A DNA stretch of 64,000 bases, taken from NCBI GenBank assembly GCA_029204225.1, contig CM055100.1, forward strand, positions 6,377,165-6,441,164, in the 5' to 3' direction. Under the pieces are notes generated by a model. It was not told the origin of the DNA and searched no databases. It worked only from the letters and a program-made list of their open reading frames with translations. Position numbers and translations under genes: made by a program. The DNA comes from Diphasiastrum complanatum (lineage: Eukaryota > Streptophyta > Lycopodiopsida > Lycopodiales > Lycopodiaceae). Positions 45,870 through 58,153 of this stretch are shown in pieces. The stretch's first letter is position 1. Each line of letters opens with the position of its first letter.

Positions 45870-46395
45870 CTTTCCACATCCCGAGTTTGAAATCTCAGCC
45901 GATACTTATCAATCAGGAGCATTTCATTGACACCTCGACCGAGCCACTTAGTTGACATCTCGACCAAGAAATCTCAGTTCCATCTCAATCGAGTGTTTTT
46001 CGTTTGATCTCGATCGAGGGCATTCCGTTTAGATCTCGACCGAGCGCATTCTATTCAAATCTCGACTGATCGCATTCTGTTCAGATCTCGACCGAGTGCA
46101 TTCCATTAAGATCTCAACTGAGTACATTTCGTTCCGCTCTCGACCGAGCATTCCTTATAATCTCAACCGAGGACATTTACTCAGTTCTCAACGGAGTAAT
46201 TCTAGTGAAATATCGACGGGAGACTTTTGTCAAATCTGAATGAGAGACTTTTGTCAAATATCGACTGAAGACTTCTGTCAAATCTTGAACGGAGACTTCT
46301 GTCAAATCTCGATCGAAGGCATTCCTTCATATCTCAACCACGTCTTTTCTATCAATTCTCAACTGAGTGTTTGAATTTACAATCCTAATCAAAGT
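45870..46395. repeat. Minisatellite, ~24-27-bp unit with a CTCGACCGAG core
   Basis: About 20 diverged units. From ~45930 to 46180 the unit is like GCATTCCGTTTAGATCTCGACCGA, with the near-palindrome CTCGACCGAG or CTCGATCGAG in many copies. From ~46215 to 46310 a sub-array of 24-base units starts GACTTTTGTCAAATCT. The change of unit within one array shows local re-amplification. No ORF spans it. Confidence 0.85.
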
Positions 46396-46830
46396 CAACT
46401 CTATTATTTGGCTAGGTCCTGGTATTGGCCAATTACCATAGTTCTCACACCAGTTTCTTGCAAAACCCTAACATCAAACATTGTGCCATTTCAACACCCC
46501 ACATTATTAGACTCTGTCTAATATCCTTGACAAAAAAAAAAAAATCCAAAGTTACAAAAGAGTCCAAGAGGCCTATATACTCAATCTCTAGGTACTCTAG
46601 AGTTGCTATGGATCATCCTTACGATCCGAATTCCACAGAGGACTATCCACCAGAGATGGTCTCTCCATCTACCGCACAGGCTCGATTCAATAGATATTCT
46701 AGGATGAAGTCCCAAATTCATGAGCCCTCCACTAATCCATTTGAACGATGGGAGCTGAAGTTCCATACGATCGCCCACACTTTCATGCTACAGAATCATC
46801 CCACGCACGCACTCACCTAAATGGGGCTTT
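46396..46830 (+). other. Unassigned stretch with an open frame of unknown nature
   Basis: A 131-codon frame (46425-46820) includes an inner ATG at 46609 that opens MDHPYDPNSTEDYPPEMVSP and ends FERWELKFHTIAHTFMLQ. I recognise no family. It could be a scrap of a host gene or transposon gene, or chance. It lies just before the LTR of element I. Confidence 0.3.
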
Positions 46831-47388
46831 TGCAAATAATGACCCGCGAAACTATCTCGAACAGTTCACAAAATATTCTAGATTTCTTTTTCAAATTCAA
46901 GAATTGTCACCTATCGCAAGCAATTCATGAAAGACAAAATGTCGTGAAAAAACAAGTGTCACGAACAATTCACAAAATACGAAGCGGAGACGAAGAGATG
47001 AACTGTCACGAATTATTTGCAAATAGATTTTATTCGAATCTGGAAACAGAGCATCTAATTGAATATCAACCGTCATAAACGGTTAGATATCTATGATTAT
47101 AGCATTAAAAGACCAAAGACCTGCAAATAAAAGGCCAAAAGACTTGTCCTGTAACAATATAAATACATGTGCACTACTCGTTGTAACTCACTCAATTTGA
47201 GACACACCAGTGAGATAAGATAGCAAGAGATGTATGTTGATGAATCAGATTCAGAGTTATAAAAATTTGTTCTTGATCATTAGTATATAGAGCAGATAAA
47301 ATCACGATTGAAGACATTGATATTAGTTTGATTTATTCAAACTTGTATCGTGTTCTCTACGGAAGAATAATTACTATTTTTCCTATAG
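46831..47388 (+). repeat. 5' LTR of copia element I (left end not defined)
   Basis: The right end is fixed by the primer site at 47389. A TATAAATA box lies at about 47158-47165, and short repeated words (AACAATTCACAAAATAC, GAACAGTTCACAAAATA) fill the left part. No clear TG start was chosen: it lies somewhere in 46830-46945. Confidence 0.6.
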
Positions 47389-47401
47389 TGGTATCAGAGC
47401 C
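47389..47401 (+). other. Primer-binding site of element I (initiator tRNA-Met)
   Basis: TGGTATCAGAGCC, the standard copia primer site, follows the LTR end. Confidence 0.88.
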
Positions 47402-47559
47402 TACAGAATTAAAGTTGATACAGTGGTATCTTCGCATCCCTCTCAGCATTCTTCATACATCCATCAGTAAGCCGCTATCTAGAGCTTATTCAGAATTAAA
47501 AAACGTTGTTGATCACCAATATTCAAGCTAAGATCACTACAATCTTGGACCCAGAAGGT

Positions 47560-48370
47560 TCAAACTACTTGATTTGAATATTAAAGACTTCACTCTTGTT
47601 GAAGGGCGAAGGTCTATGGCAACGGGTAGAACCAATTGAGGAGAAGCCAGAAGCTAATCCTGGAAAAGAACTTCAAGGAGGAGTTTAAAAATGAAAAAGC
47701 TATAGCAATTATTGTGTCTTCTGTGCATAACAATATAATGCTAGATCTTACGTCAATTTCAAACGCAAAGGATTTATGCTAAGAATTGCAAACCAAGAAT
47801 GAGACTCGATCTCTAATAAGATCATGTTCTTGGAAGACCAATTAACTTACCTACAGTGGGACAACAAAGACCTGAATACATTCGTGCGAAAGATTAAAGA
47901 TCTGTTTATTTCCTTGCAAAATTTTGGTACAGAAAATACAATTTCTAAGAAAAACAGCTTAGTTATTTTCTTCGAGCCCTACCCAGGTCATTCCACACAA
48001 CTCGAATCTTATTGGCAAAAGATACGACAATGACACTTCAAAAGGAAATAGACGGAGTTAAGGAGGAAGTAGAAGCTCGTGAACACTATGACAACAATGG
48101 TGATTCAGAAAATGCTCTATTTACTCAAAAGAATAAATCTTCTAAGAAGTCTAATTTTAAGAGAGAGTCGTCTAAGAAGAATGAGTCTAAGGCTAATGAA
48201 CAACAATCTGGAAAACAATAGAAGAATTCTGATGATAAGAAGATCTGCAACAGATGCAGAAGATCAAGTCACACAGAAGAAAAGTATTGGCTAAATCCAA
48301 AGATTGAATACATTCATTGTCATAAATGAGGTCATGTAGCAGTAGACTGTTATCAGGATCCCTGAAACAA
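47560..48370 (+). pseudogene. gag of copia element I (decayed)
   Basis: Broken frames show a copia capsid (LTYLQWDNKDLNTFVRKIKDLFISLQ at 47830-47910) and a Lys/Ser-rich stretch. Two zinc knuckles follow: CNRCRRSSHTEEKYW (last Cys lost) and IHCHK-stop-GHVAVDCY. Stops at 48033 and 48221 and several frameshifts are present. Two knuckles and the sequence set it apart from D, E and J. Confidence 0.75.
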
Positions 48371-49640
48371 AAAGAAGTAGAATCGAAGCGAGACTTCAGA
48401 TTTAAACTATGTCGAAGACAAAGCAGAATGCTCCAAAGTAGCAGAAGACAAGGCAACAAGGAATTTAGTAGCTTATATTAGTACTGATCTATGTTGTTCA
48501 TCTAATTTAATTCGAGAAGTAGTACTTGATTCGAGAGCCGCCTCACATTTTGTTTCCTCAAAACAAATTTTGTCTAAGTACAAGAAGATATTCGAGATTC
48601 ATTATAGTTGGAGATGGTTCTAGACACATGGGTGATAGAACTGGTATATTATGGCTAGACACGAATCAGGGAGACAAGAAACTGGAGGAAGTTCTCTATG
48701 TCCCTACTCTTGATAAAGATCTTCTATTTGTTGCTAAGATAGTCGATACAGACATGCCAGTGACCTTCACGAAGAACTCTTGTAAACTATTTGAGGAAGA
48801 TTCTGATAACCTGGCTGCTAAAGGCAACAGAGAAGAAAATTTATATCACCTGAACATTCAAACAAGAATTGAACAAGTTAATCAAACTCAAGAATCAGCC
48901 AATGTACTGTGGCATGAAAGGCTATGTCATATGAACATGGAATCCTTGTACCAAGCCAATAAAAGTCAGAGAATTCAAGGAGTCGAAATCAAAAATAGAG
49001 ATATTCGAACTACCTACGAATTCTGTCTTAAAGGCAAAATGACTAGAACACCTTTCAGTAAGGATGTTTATAAAGCAACTAAGGTACTTGAAATTGTGCA
49101 TTCAGATATTTGTGGACCATTCGGACTATTGTCGTTGGGTGATACAAAGTACTTCATAACGTTTATTGATGACTTCAGCAAGTTCACTGTAGTATAGTTT
49201 ATTCGAACCAAATCTGAAGCTTTCGAAAAATTCGTTGAGTATACGAATTGGGCTGAAAAGTAGACAAGCAATAAGCTGAAGCAAATTTGCACAGATCGTG
49301 GAGGTGAGTATATTTTCAACGAATTCAAATTGTACTGATCAAGGTATTATGCACATGAAGACTACATTTCACACACCTCAGCACAATGGAATAGCTGAAC
49401 GAAGGAATTGTACACTAATGGTAGCTGCAAGGTGTATGATGGCTCATGCGAAAGCACCAAAACAGTTGTAGACAGAAGCAGTGGCTGCATCAAATTATCT
49501 TCAGAATCGTATTCTGAAATCTCGAATATCGGATAAAACTCCTCATGAGATATGGTGGAAGTCGAAGCCAAATCTTGCACATGTTTGAACATTTGGATGC
49601 GTAGTGTATATGCACATATCAGACAAGCTGAGAAAAAAAC
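48371..49640 (+). pseudogene. Protease and integrase of copia element I (cut by element C)
   Basis: The protease site reads VVLDSRAASHFVSS instead of DSGASSHF, so it is inactive. Then come EEVLYVPTLDKDLLFVAKI, pre-integrase NVLWHERLCHMNMESL, integrase LEIVHSDICGPFG, FITFIDDFSKFTVV, CTDRGGEYIF and, out of frame, the NGIAER region near 49385. The largest open part is 48526-49197. It ends at 49640 where the reverse-strand LTR of element C begins. RT and RNase H are not found beyond C. Confidence 0.85.
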
Positions 49641-50381
49641 TGTAGTGGGTTTCTTTCCTTGCCTATCCTCAACCCAAGATCTAATCAATCTAGCCTCGAG
49701 GAGATGAAGTTAGTTGTCACGCGTAGATTCGTTCCCATGAGAGTGATAGCACAATTCAGATTTCAGCATGAATGGAAGATTTACATCTAACTCTACCATC
49801 CATTAACCCTAAGCATTAACACTATTCCATTAACACTAGATCCACAATGAAGATAGCTTACTCTTTCTCTCTCTCCCTTTCTCTCTCATAAAAAGTATAA
49901 AAACATGCAATCCCAATAACAATCAGATCCAAGAATTAGCAAACACAATAAAAACATAAGAGATGGAGGAAAAGTGATAGAGAGTAAGGACATTCATAAA
50001 TCCATTTCACAAGAGAACCAATCTGCTTTATTGAAATGAAGATATGTACATGTGTGGGAAACTCGAGTTGGTCTTTTTTTATAATAGAGAGGAGGACCCT
50101 GGCCTCTGAATCCTATTGGTCCATTTCTGCCTCCCTAATTATTCAAATTTAAAAAAGAGTGAGAACCATCAAAATTGGAGGGAAACTCAACTTTATTCAC
50201 TAACATTTAGGCCTTGTGACATTAAAAGTCTCGCAAAAAGGCCTAAAGTCCTTTTATTGACTTGTAAATAATTCAAATACCTATTTGATCATCGGGTTGG
50301 ACTTACAGATGCAGGGTGCCAAATCCCTCTCACTTATTAGCTAGGGTTAGGGTTGCCTCAGGATCCTCAAACCCTCCAATA
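49641..50381 (-). repeat. 3' LTR of gypsy element C
   Basis: 741 bp matching LTR B. It ends CCCACTACA at 49641. The start reads TATTGGAGGG instead of TGTTGGAGGG, so the terminal TG has changed to TA. A (GA)-rich stretch around 49868-49890 matches that of LTR B near 3595-3620. Confidence 0.87.
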
Positions 50382-50449
50382 GTATCCCCTACTAAAACTG
50401 GTGGCGGTTTCACGATACCTGCGAGATGCAGTTATTGTGGGCCTTCACG

Positions 50450-53332
50450 TCAAATCTTTATTAAATGATAGTGCACCTTCTCCATGAAATCGAGTCGGAC
50501 AGTGTTGAAATCTAAATTGTGCAACAAAAAACAACTGTGGGCTCTGGTAATCCACTTTGAAGTTGTCCAGGATGTGAATTGAGATTCCCAAGAGCCTCCC
50601 ATCATTGCGACACGGAAATACAGTCTAGCCACCGGTAGCTGATCCTTAATGCTCTCTGAGGCCATTGGCTTATTTGGATCAAATGTCAAAGGAGGAAGAC
50701 AATCATCCCATCACGTTACCACGGATGCCAACAACATCAAGTCTTTTGCAAAAAGCGTTGATTGCCTCACTGTCGGATTGGGAGAGTGAATATACTCCCG
50801 CTAGTACGCTTGTAGTGCCTGGTGGAAATCCACTAAAATTTTCCAACTGTAAGGTTGGTGGATGATTGGCCAGTTTGGCGTATGGATAGTAATTTTGTCC
50901 ATGGCCAATTCCAAATCCTTCCACTTATTCCTGCGCGACATTTGTACGTGATATGGATTTACGTGCAATTGGCGAGGGCTGGCCACATAACTCCTGATGG
51001 ATTCTGGAGTTTTCTCAAAAATTGTAGCTCTCCAAGCTGGCTGCTCTCCCAATGCAGGTATTTTATCCAATTCTTTGTCGGCCTCTATTTCAGAGGTCTT
51101 AAACTTGAGGACCCAACCACCATGCGACGACTCATGAGGATGTTGCGCTCAAAAACTCTAGATCTGGTCCTCGATGTTGATTGGTCTTCTAAACAATGGT
51201 GTGGTCCTTGATGAAGATGGACCTAGTTGCACTGCCTATGAAATTGGCGGTTCTTCTTCAACTTCAGGGGCTCCACCCTGGTCCATGCCCAAATCCAACC
51301 CTATATCCATAGGTGCATCAGCTTGGTGCAGAGGGGAGAATTGCGGAATGACCGGAACTAAAATCTGAGGCCCAACTTGCAATACCTGAGCGACTGATTA
51401 TTTTAGCCTTTGTCAACTCAGTTGAAGCTATACCTTTGAATCTGTCAAAGCGGCCTTGGAAGCCTTGAAGAGCCACTTTATAGGTTTCAACCTTTTTAAA
51501 CAAATATGTGATTTCCATCGGAGTTACCGGATGATCAGGTATTTGTGGCAACAGAGACGCATCACGCTCAAGGGTGATCGCATCCATTTCACCTTGGAGA
51601 TGTGTGCGATCTTGTTCAGCCATCTACAGTTGATCCTGGAGCAACTGCACTTGTTGCTTTGCATCATGCATGACCCTGTCCACTTGATCTTGGGCCGTTG
51701 TGAGGGCATTCTGTAGGGAACTGACATAATCCTCAAAGCGATCAGCCAATTGTTGTGCCATCTTCTCAGCTTCAGATTGCTTGGCGATCTTCAACTCTTT
51801 GTCCAGTTGAATAACTTTCTAACAAATGAGAGTATTCTTAGATCTCATATTTGAGATGCGCTGCTCCATTTCTTTTTTCTTATCTAGCATAGACTAGATC
51901 ACTTGCGCAAGGCTTGAGACCAAACCAAGAGCATCACTTGAATCTACTATTGTGGAGGTGGTAGCAACAGAAGGACCTGGTGGTACTATCCCTGGTTGGC
52001 ATGGAGCAAGTGCCCGTAACTCTTCTTCTTTAAAGAAGTTTTCTTCTTCATAGCCCTCAGGCACTGTGGCGTCGAACTACTTTGGTGATTTGACAGCTTG
52101 CCCGACCCGAATTGTGGCTGGTGTGGCTTCAACTTGAGGTTGTTGGTTGATCTGAAAAGAGTCATCAAAACCAGTAGGAGTATCATGGAACTGTTTGAGT
52201 CCTCTTCCAGAAGATTGGAGTTCAAAGGGTGCAGGGCTCTAGGGCATTACAAAAACTTTTGATGCCCCAAGGGGGTCGAAATCATCGAACATGTCTATGA
52301 AATACTGGGTGTTTGGGGAAACAGCCTCTTGTGTGGAGGTGAGGCGGCCTGGGCAGTTGTGATGGGAATGGTAGCCCCAATGGTCACAGACTGTCCATGA
52401 GAAGAAGCAGAGACGAGGAAAGCATCAGAGACGGGGAGAATAGGTAGTTTAGTGCGAATAGCAGCAGGGGGAAAGAAGCGCAGCTGAAGATGTTTGCCTA
52501 GTACGATGTTGTGACGCGGAAGGTGAGTTAGAAATGACAATCTCGTTGCGTGGACGACGTCGACTTTGTGAGCTAGATGCTTGATGAGATGACTCGGCCA
52601 GTGCTTCTTCATAGATAGAAAGCACAGAATCCATACAAAAACCATGGATTTTATTTTCAAGATGAGAGGCTGCTAGGAATGACAACAAAGGGCCAACAAT
52701 AAATTGTTGTTTGGTGTTGCCCTTAATGGCTCGTTTGAGCTCTCCAAAAATGGTCTTGAACCAGTTATATGGTTTCAGAGGAGCCTTGGCTATCTCGGCA
52801 TGAGATTCAACTATCCTATGCAAAATTTGAGAAGTAATTCAATCTTTCCTGAGGTTTCCAACCATCATGAAATTGTTAAGGAGCTGTGCAGCGGCTTGAA
52901 TGGCCAGATCAATAATGGCTTCTAGAAGGCAGTCGTCATTAGTCCAATGCAAATCATTGGTAATGTCAATATAAGGCTTAATAGCCTATTTGGCTTGCTT
53001 ATGGTCTGGTGAGGCTTGGGTACCAGATGTTATCCCTATGGCAGCAAGGGCGGCCTCAGTCACGCGCACCTTGTGTGTGGCTCCTTGGAAAGTAATGTAA
53101 AACTTGGATTTCTCCTCCTTCCAAGTACTGAAGGCAAGAGTGATAAAATCCATGTTGATTCTTCTGGAGAAAAGGCTCTCTCATGAATACCCATTGTAGT
53201 AAGCAGAGGCTCCACAAGGGCCATCCACTGAGTGACCATGCTTGTGCTAGGAAGGATCATGATATTCGTTGCAGATGGGACATCACGATGGATAGTGTAA
53301 CGCGGCGACTGAGACGTATTTCTGGAAGACAT
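50450..53332 (-). pseudogene. Third ORF of gypsy element C (near full length, broken)
   Basis: About 2.9 kb, roughly 950 codons. In order: N-terminal domain MSSRNTSQSPRYTIH (53332), AKAPLKPYNWFKTIFGELKRA (near 52800), Ser/Arg stretch, Ala/Pro/Ser linker, QPQFGSGKL and an acidic KKKTSLKKKS zone. A coiled coil follows (51840-51600), then PVTPMEITYLFKKVETYKVAL, HEESSHGG-type motif, DKIPALGEQPAWR (51070), HVQMSRRNKWKDLELAMDKITIHTPNWPIIHQPYSW, and MMGGSWESQFTSWTTSKW to the end at 50450. Stops and frameshifts are scattered. No signal peptide or membrane helix is seen, so an envelope role is unsupported. The coiled coil and capsid-like layout suggest a structural or accessory protein; this is inference. 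Confidence 0.78.
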
Positions 53333-54150
53333 GATGGAAAAGGACAGAAACTGAAAGTAATAGACGTGAGTGTATATCAAAAAATAATACAGAAAGTTTT
53401 GAAGGCTTTGGTCGTTGGAAAAATTGACAAGATCTTCGCTAGCACAAGTGAGGAATGAACAAATTCAGCCAACTTATAGGTGAATTTGGAGGGTCCATTA
53501 CACAGAATAATAGTTTGGCTGATCAGTTCTGAACAAAAATTTACAGTCTTGTTCAGTACTGTGAAAATAGGCTATAAAAATTTCGGCGAAGGTTTTTGAG
53601 GTTCTGAAGCCATTCGGTGAAAATTTTCCAAGTATGGCGAAGGATGAACCTTCGCCCAAGAGGGTCCTTCGCACAAGTACTGTCATAAATGCAACTTTCA
53701 GGCTCTGAACCTATAGCCAACCTAATTTTGACATTTTAAGATCATCTAGCATGTCAACAAAGGTTTCTGAGGAGAGTAAGGTGCTCGGCGAAGGTTCCCA
53801 AAATGGCATATTGCTGATCATTCGCCTAACTCAAAAACATGTACTTTTTTTAGAAAAGAACCTTCGCCCAAGTCAGTATAGATATATTTGAAGTGGATGT
53901 ACAATCTAAAAGTTCAGCAAAGGTTTCCAATACTGTATAGGAAACATATGACCAAAACAATGATTTTATATGTCATTTTCCATCAAAAATTATTTTTTTG
54001 AAAATACTTTCCTTCCTCTTTTTCCATTTAGATGATTTTTCTGACTTTTGCTCATCAGTCTTTTCTCATTTTTTTTTTTACTGTCTTTTCCAAACAAAGT
54101 TACCAATTAAATAGTGAAAACAAAAAATTGAAAACAAATAAAAATAAAAA
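53333..54150 (-). other. Element C spacer between integrase and third ORF
   Basis: No gene. CCTTCGCC and GGCGAAGG motifs in both orientations occupy 53560-53940, matching the element B spacer (18941-19743). The first hairpin pair of B is kept with a G-U type change (AACCTTTGC opposite GCGAAGGTT). Confidence 0.65.
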
Positions 54151-55347
54151 TCATTTGGACCATGCTTGTTGAACTGGAAGAACAGGCTGCCAAAACTTGC
54201 GTAATCTGCTGCCATTCACAAGAGTATCAAACCGTTTTTCGTCCAAGTACTCAAGAATCATTGTTCCATAGTTCAGGATTTTCTTCATTTTATACGGGCC
54301 TTCATCGGTAAACTTCATTTTTTCCTTGATCAGTTTGGTTTTGTACATCAGTGCGAGATCTCCTGGTTTCAGATCTTTTTGTGTAATCGACGATCGTGCC
54401 ATGTCTTACGGTGGGCTTTCTTTGTTGCTAACACATGAACTGCCATCAATCTTGTTTCACACAATTTGTGCAATGCTTCATGACGTATTTGTAAAGACTT
54501 ATCATTATTTAACCGCTCTGTTACTGCTATGCATAAAGATGGTATTAAAAATTCAATTGACATGACAACATCTTGACCATAAATCACTTGAAAGGGTGTT
54601 TGATTTGTACTAGTTTTGTAAGCGGTTCTGAATGCCCATAATGCTGCATGTAGTTTATGTTCCCAATCAGGTCGACTTGATTCAACTGTTTTCATCATAA
54701 TAGTGCAGAGAATCTTATTGGAAGATTCAGCTTGGCCATTCCCTCTAGGATAATAAGGAGTACTAAATCTGTGTGTAACAAAAAAATCTTCTAGTAAACA
54801 CTTTATCATTTGATTAACACAGTATATACCCCGGTCACTGACAATCTTTATCGAACATCCAAATCTGACAATAATATTTTCATAGCAAAACTTGGTCATA
54901 GATTTCACATTAGCAACTTTGACAGCTTTGGCTTCAACCCACTTGGTCATATAATCAGTTGCTACGATAATGTATCGGGCCTGAGATCCTCGCTCGGCAG
55001 GATGAATAAGACCAACATAATCCAGTCCCCATTTTTTAAATGGTGCTTGTGATAAAACTGAATGTAAGGGTTAATAGTTCTGTCTAGTAGGTCGTCGTGC
55101 TCCTGGCAAACATCACATGTCTGAATATAATTTTCTATGTCCTTATGAAGTGTAGCCACCAACAACCTGATTGCAAAAGTTTGTGAACAATAATATATGT
55201 AGAGAAGTGTCCTCCGCCCATGTCATCATGTGAGAACGTGATTAAATCTGGTATTTCATGTGGTAAAACACATCTACATAGAATATTGTTTGATCCACGA
55301 CGAACTGTATTTCTCTCACACCAATGCACTGTGTGGGTCTGTCGCAC
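54151..55347 (-). pseudogene. Integrase of gypsy element C
   Basis: The reverse strand gives CVLPHEIPDLITFSHDDMGGGHF, TCDVC, an out-of-frame first-Asp region, and TKWVEAKAVKVANVKSMTKFCYENI. It continues with IVSDRGIYCVNQ (second Asp; His of the usual THF changed), GNGQAESSNK (Glu), PFQVIYGQDVVMS and a C-terminal domain GDLALMYKTKLIKEKMKF, LRKFWQPVLPVQQ. Frame breaks lie near 54960, 55150 and 54370. The best open stretch is 54369-54950. Confidence 0.86.
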
Positions 55348-56087
55348 AATGCTTGAAAAATCAAAAGATCAATAGATAATATTGTAGCTGTTATGCACAT
55401 ATTAATCTGTATGATTGTATGATCTCGAATGTATTTGTCTGTTACAATTCATGTATCTGATTTACTTGTTCATTCAATTCCGCACTTTGGTTTGATATTG
55501 TTGAATGCTATATTAATCTGTTAACGTAGATCAGCAGTGTCTATCTACACTCTAAAGGATTTTAGGAATGATATAGCCGGCAGTGACCAACAATCATATC
55601 TGAATTCCTGATGAACTGATTTTGTTCGCGAATGTTTTTGTTTCATGTTTTTACTTCACGATCACTTGGCTATTAGCGTAAATCAATTTCAGACTCACTT
55701 AAGTTTCGTTTCGTTTCGCTTTGTTTTGTCTTGTTTCGTCTCGTCTCGTCTCGTTACAGAGTTTGATTGATCTTTTTTGTGAATTCTTCTCTTTCGTCTA
55801 ATTTTGATTCATTTCGTTTCATTTCGCAATCTCTATGCTTCTAGCATGAATTAATGTCAGAGCTCGTTTAAATTTTGCTTCACTTGGTTTTGTTTTATTT
55901 TTGTCTAGATTTCGTCTCGTATCATTTCGTTCTGTTATAGGTCCTGATTGATCCAACACAAATTATTCTTGAACAGAAATAATTCGAGTTTCGCGAAACT
56001 GTTCGTGAATTGATCGAGACCTATTATCAATTTGTCACCAGAGTTTTAGCTAGAATTTGCATTTTCTAAGTGTATTTTTCACATCAG
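55348..56087 (+). repeat. Right part of a copia LTR (element K), with TTTCG-rich tract
   Basis: The right end is fixed by a primer-like site at 56088; the left end is lost at the junction with element C. A tract of TTTCG/TCTCG units lies at 55708-55756 with more scattered to 55935. The text near 56000 (AATTCGAGTTTCGCGAAACTG) contains a short inverted repeat and recalls LTR I. Confidence 0.6.
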
Positions 56088-56274
56088 TGGTATCAAAGCC
56101 AACTTTGTCATAGTCTAACATAGCCGAAAGGCTATCTGATCAAAGGGGCTAAGCATTCAAACAAATAACCATTAATAAGTGAAAAATACAAATTTAGGAG
56201 CAATGGCTTCAATCAGCAGCATACAATCCAAGATCTATACATTTCTGGATTCATCAAGATCTAACTTTCTAGCA
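56088..56274 (+). pseudogene. Element K primer site and gag start
   Basis: TGGTATCAAAGCC (56088-56100) is a copia primer site with one change. About 100 bases later an ATG (56203) opens MASISSIQSKIYTFLDSSRSNF, plausible as a copia gag beginning. It is cut after 24 codons, where F-family LTR sequence starts, with TTCTAG shared at the junction. Confidence 0.6.
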
Positions 56275-56783
56275 TAGTGGCTAAAAAGGCCAAAAACTAG
56301 TTTTCTAGACATATGACACATGGCATCAATCTATTGATTGCATGAGCCACATCCTTTGGTTAGGTCTCCTATCACATGTGTAGAGGACAGCTCACATGTG
56401 TGGAATAAGCTGAAGTAGGCGAATTTTGACTTCTAGAAGATTTCCAAGTAGATCTCCATATAGAAGGAAAATGGACCAAAAGTGCTCAAAATAGAAGGTT
56501 TTGTCCAAGTGCCAGTTTTGCATGATGAATCATCATATGACAAAGCACCTTCACACATGTGGGATCAGAGGGATGATCAGTACCACGAGCTCCCACTTAT
56601 TGTATATATAGAGCCAGATTTGGCCCTAATCATTGTGAGACACCAATCTTGGTTTTGGAAGCAATTTTGAGTGATTATCTCCATTTGTCTACATTTGTTT
56701 TGATTGTTTTGAGGTTCTATCAATGTGTACTTCATTTTCAGGTTGGAGTCCGTACTCAGACAATGTTTCACACGTGTGAAAGC
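56275..56783 (+). repeat. F2: F-family LTR, left piece (5' end missing)
   Basis: It matches F1 from about 1961 to 2466. The first ~155 bases of the family are absent. It carries the palindrome at 56766-56781. Element J entered directly after it; the right piece is 63443-63618. Confidence 0.88.
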
Positions 56784-57396
56784 TGTCAAAATATTGAAAA
56801 ATCTATCTAATGTTGTGAGTATGGGTCCTAAAAATTCCAAAGATGAATTGAGCTCTTTTGGCTTAGTAAAGACCCATCTTAGAGTAAAATATTCAAGGTA
56901 GGTAGAAGTAGAAAGTCGAGCTACCATAGGAATTGCCATTTGTACTTTAAATGCCACAATTAATGCATGAAAAGACTATGTGGCACAATTAGACATAGTG
57001 AGGTGGCTTGGATAAGTCTAGATAGCTTGAGAGGTGGATCCACAACTCCAATTCAACTCGAAGTAGGAGGAGAGTCCATGGATCTATATATATGTGATGT
57101 ACTCTCATTGAGAAAATGATGAAATTTGTGTGTAATGCAAATTTGGAGACAAGCTCTTTGTGCTCTCTCTCTCTCCACGAGTTTTGTACTTTCTATTTTC
57201 TCTCTTTAGCCGAGTAGAGGCATTTATTATGCTTAGTCTTATGTTTTGTTGACAAATCTTACTTGTAACACAATAATATTGCTTGTATGATCAGCTTTCC
57301 TATTGACAACCAATGCTAGTCTGATCCTTATGGTATTATTGGGCTTAGGAGATCAAAAATACATGTGTAGGGTGTCCCACACGTGTGAATTCAGCA
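56784..57396 (+). repeat. 5' LTR of element J
   Basis: It starts TGTCAAAATATTG and ends AATTCAGCA (613 bp). A TATATATA box lies at 57085-57092. It ends near a GTGTCCCACACGTGTGAATT motif. The 3' copy lacks about 50 bases found here near 56845-56895. Confidence 0.92.
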
Positions 57397-58153
57397 TGGT
57401 ATCAGAGGCTACCTAAGTTTTACAAGCAAATCTAATAAAAAAATTTGCAAATCTGATCAGATTTCAAGCTAGGAATTGTCTAGATTCTACTTTCTAGCTA
57501 GTTTGCAGTTTTCTAGTGATTTAGAGCTTCAAACCACATTGAATGGGCCAGATCAGGTACTGTACGAAATTTCAGGTGCTAGCACGTGTGAAATCTGCCC
57601 ATTTTCATATTGGTGGTTCTCTCTCACCTTAGATCCAATTTTTTTCCAAATTAGCCCACTAGAAAGCTAGAAATGTGTAGAATCTTATGCAATTTAAATC
57701 ATGACAGTTGGATAAGCCAATCAGAAGTTATAAGCTTTTGAAGAGTTGTAGGAAGGGTGCCTAGACCTGTGGCAAATCGTGTGTACATGTCATTTATTGC
57801 TTGAATGATCACAAAATTATCCAGAAGCTGCACAATCTCATCTATATGTGATTTAGACAAAATTCATAGCTTATAGGAAAATTGTTTCGTACATATTGTA
57901 TTTGAGTCAATTTGACATTCTTGAAATATTTCACACGTGTGAAATTCAGAGAACCATAACTTTTGCCATACTTCATCTTTTTTGATGATTCAAACCTTGT
58001 TCTAGAGAGATTGTCAAGCTAGTGAGATCTATCTCACAGTTCTTTGCTTAGTCTTACATAGGATTTGGTTTTGTACCCTTGATTGGTTCCTATAGTGAGA
58101 AGATAAGCAATTCTTTCATCCATCTTTGTTGATTTCCATCATTCTTTATGACA
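57397..58153 (+). other. Primer-binding site and leader of element J
   Basis: TGGTATCAGAGGC at 57397-57409 is the tRNA-Met primer site with a small variation. The leader has no gene and contains the palindrome TTTCACACGTGTGAAA at 57929-57944, as in the leader of element E. Confidence 0.85.

Larger units (their letters stand above)
49641..55347 (-). mobile_element. Element C: reverse-strand gypsy element, 5' half missing
   Basis: Read on the reverse strand: integrase (55347-54151), spacer (54150-53333), third ORF (53332-50450), polypurine-like tract and 3' LTR (50381-49641). This is the order of element B, and the sequences are closely related. The 5' LTR, gag and RT side are gone: at 55348 unrelated copia LTR sequence begins. 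It is inserted in the pol of copia element I. It is the best template for reading the third ORF. Confidence 0.87.

Noticed and set aside
45673-45930. 85-codon forward ORF
   Set aside because: Its end runs into a minisatellite and no domain or homologue is recognised; probably chance.
50450-53332. Third ORF as an envelope gene
   Set aside because: Its position resembles env-like genes, but no signal peptide, cleavage site or membrane helix is visible in any of the three copies.
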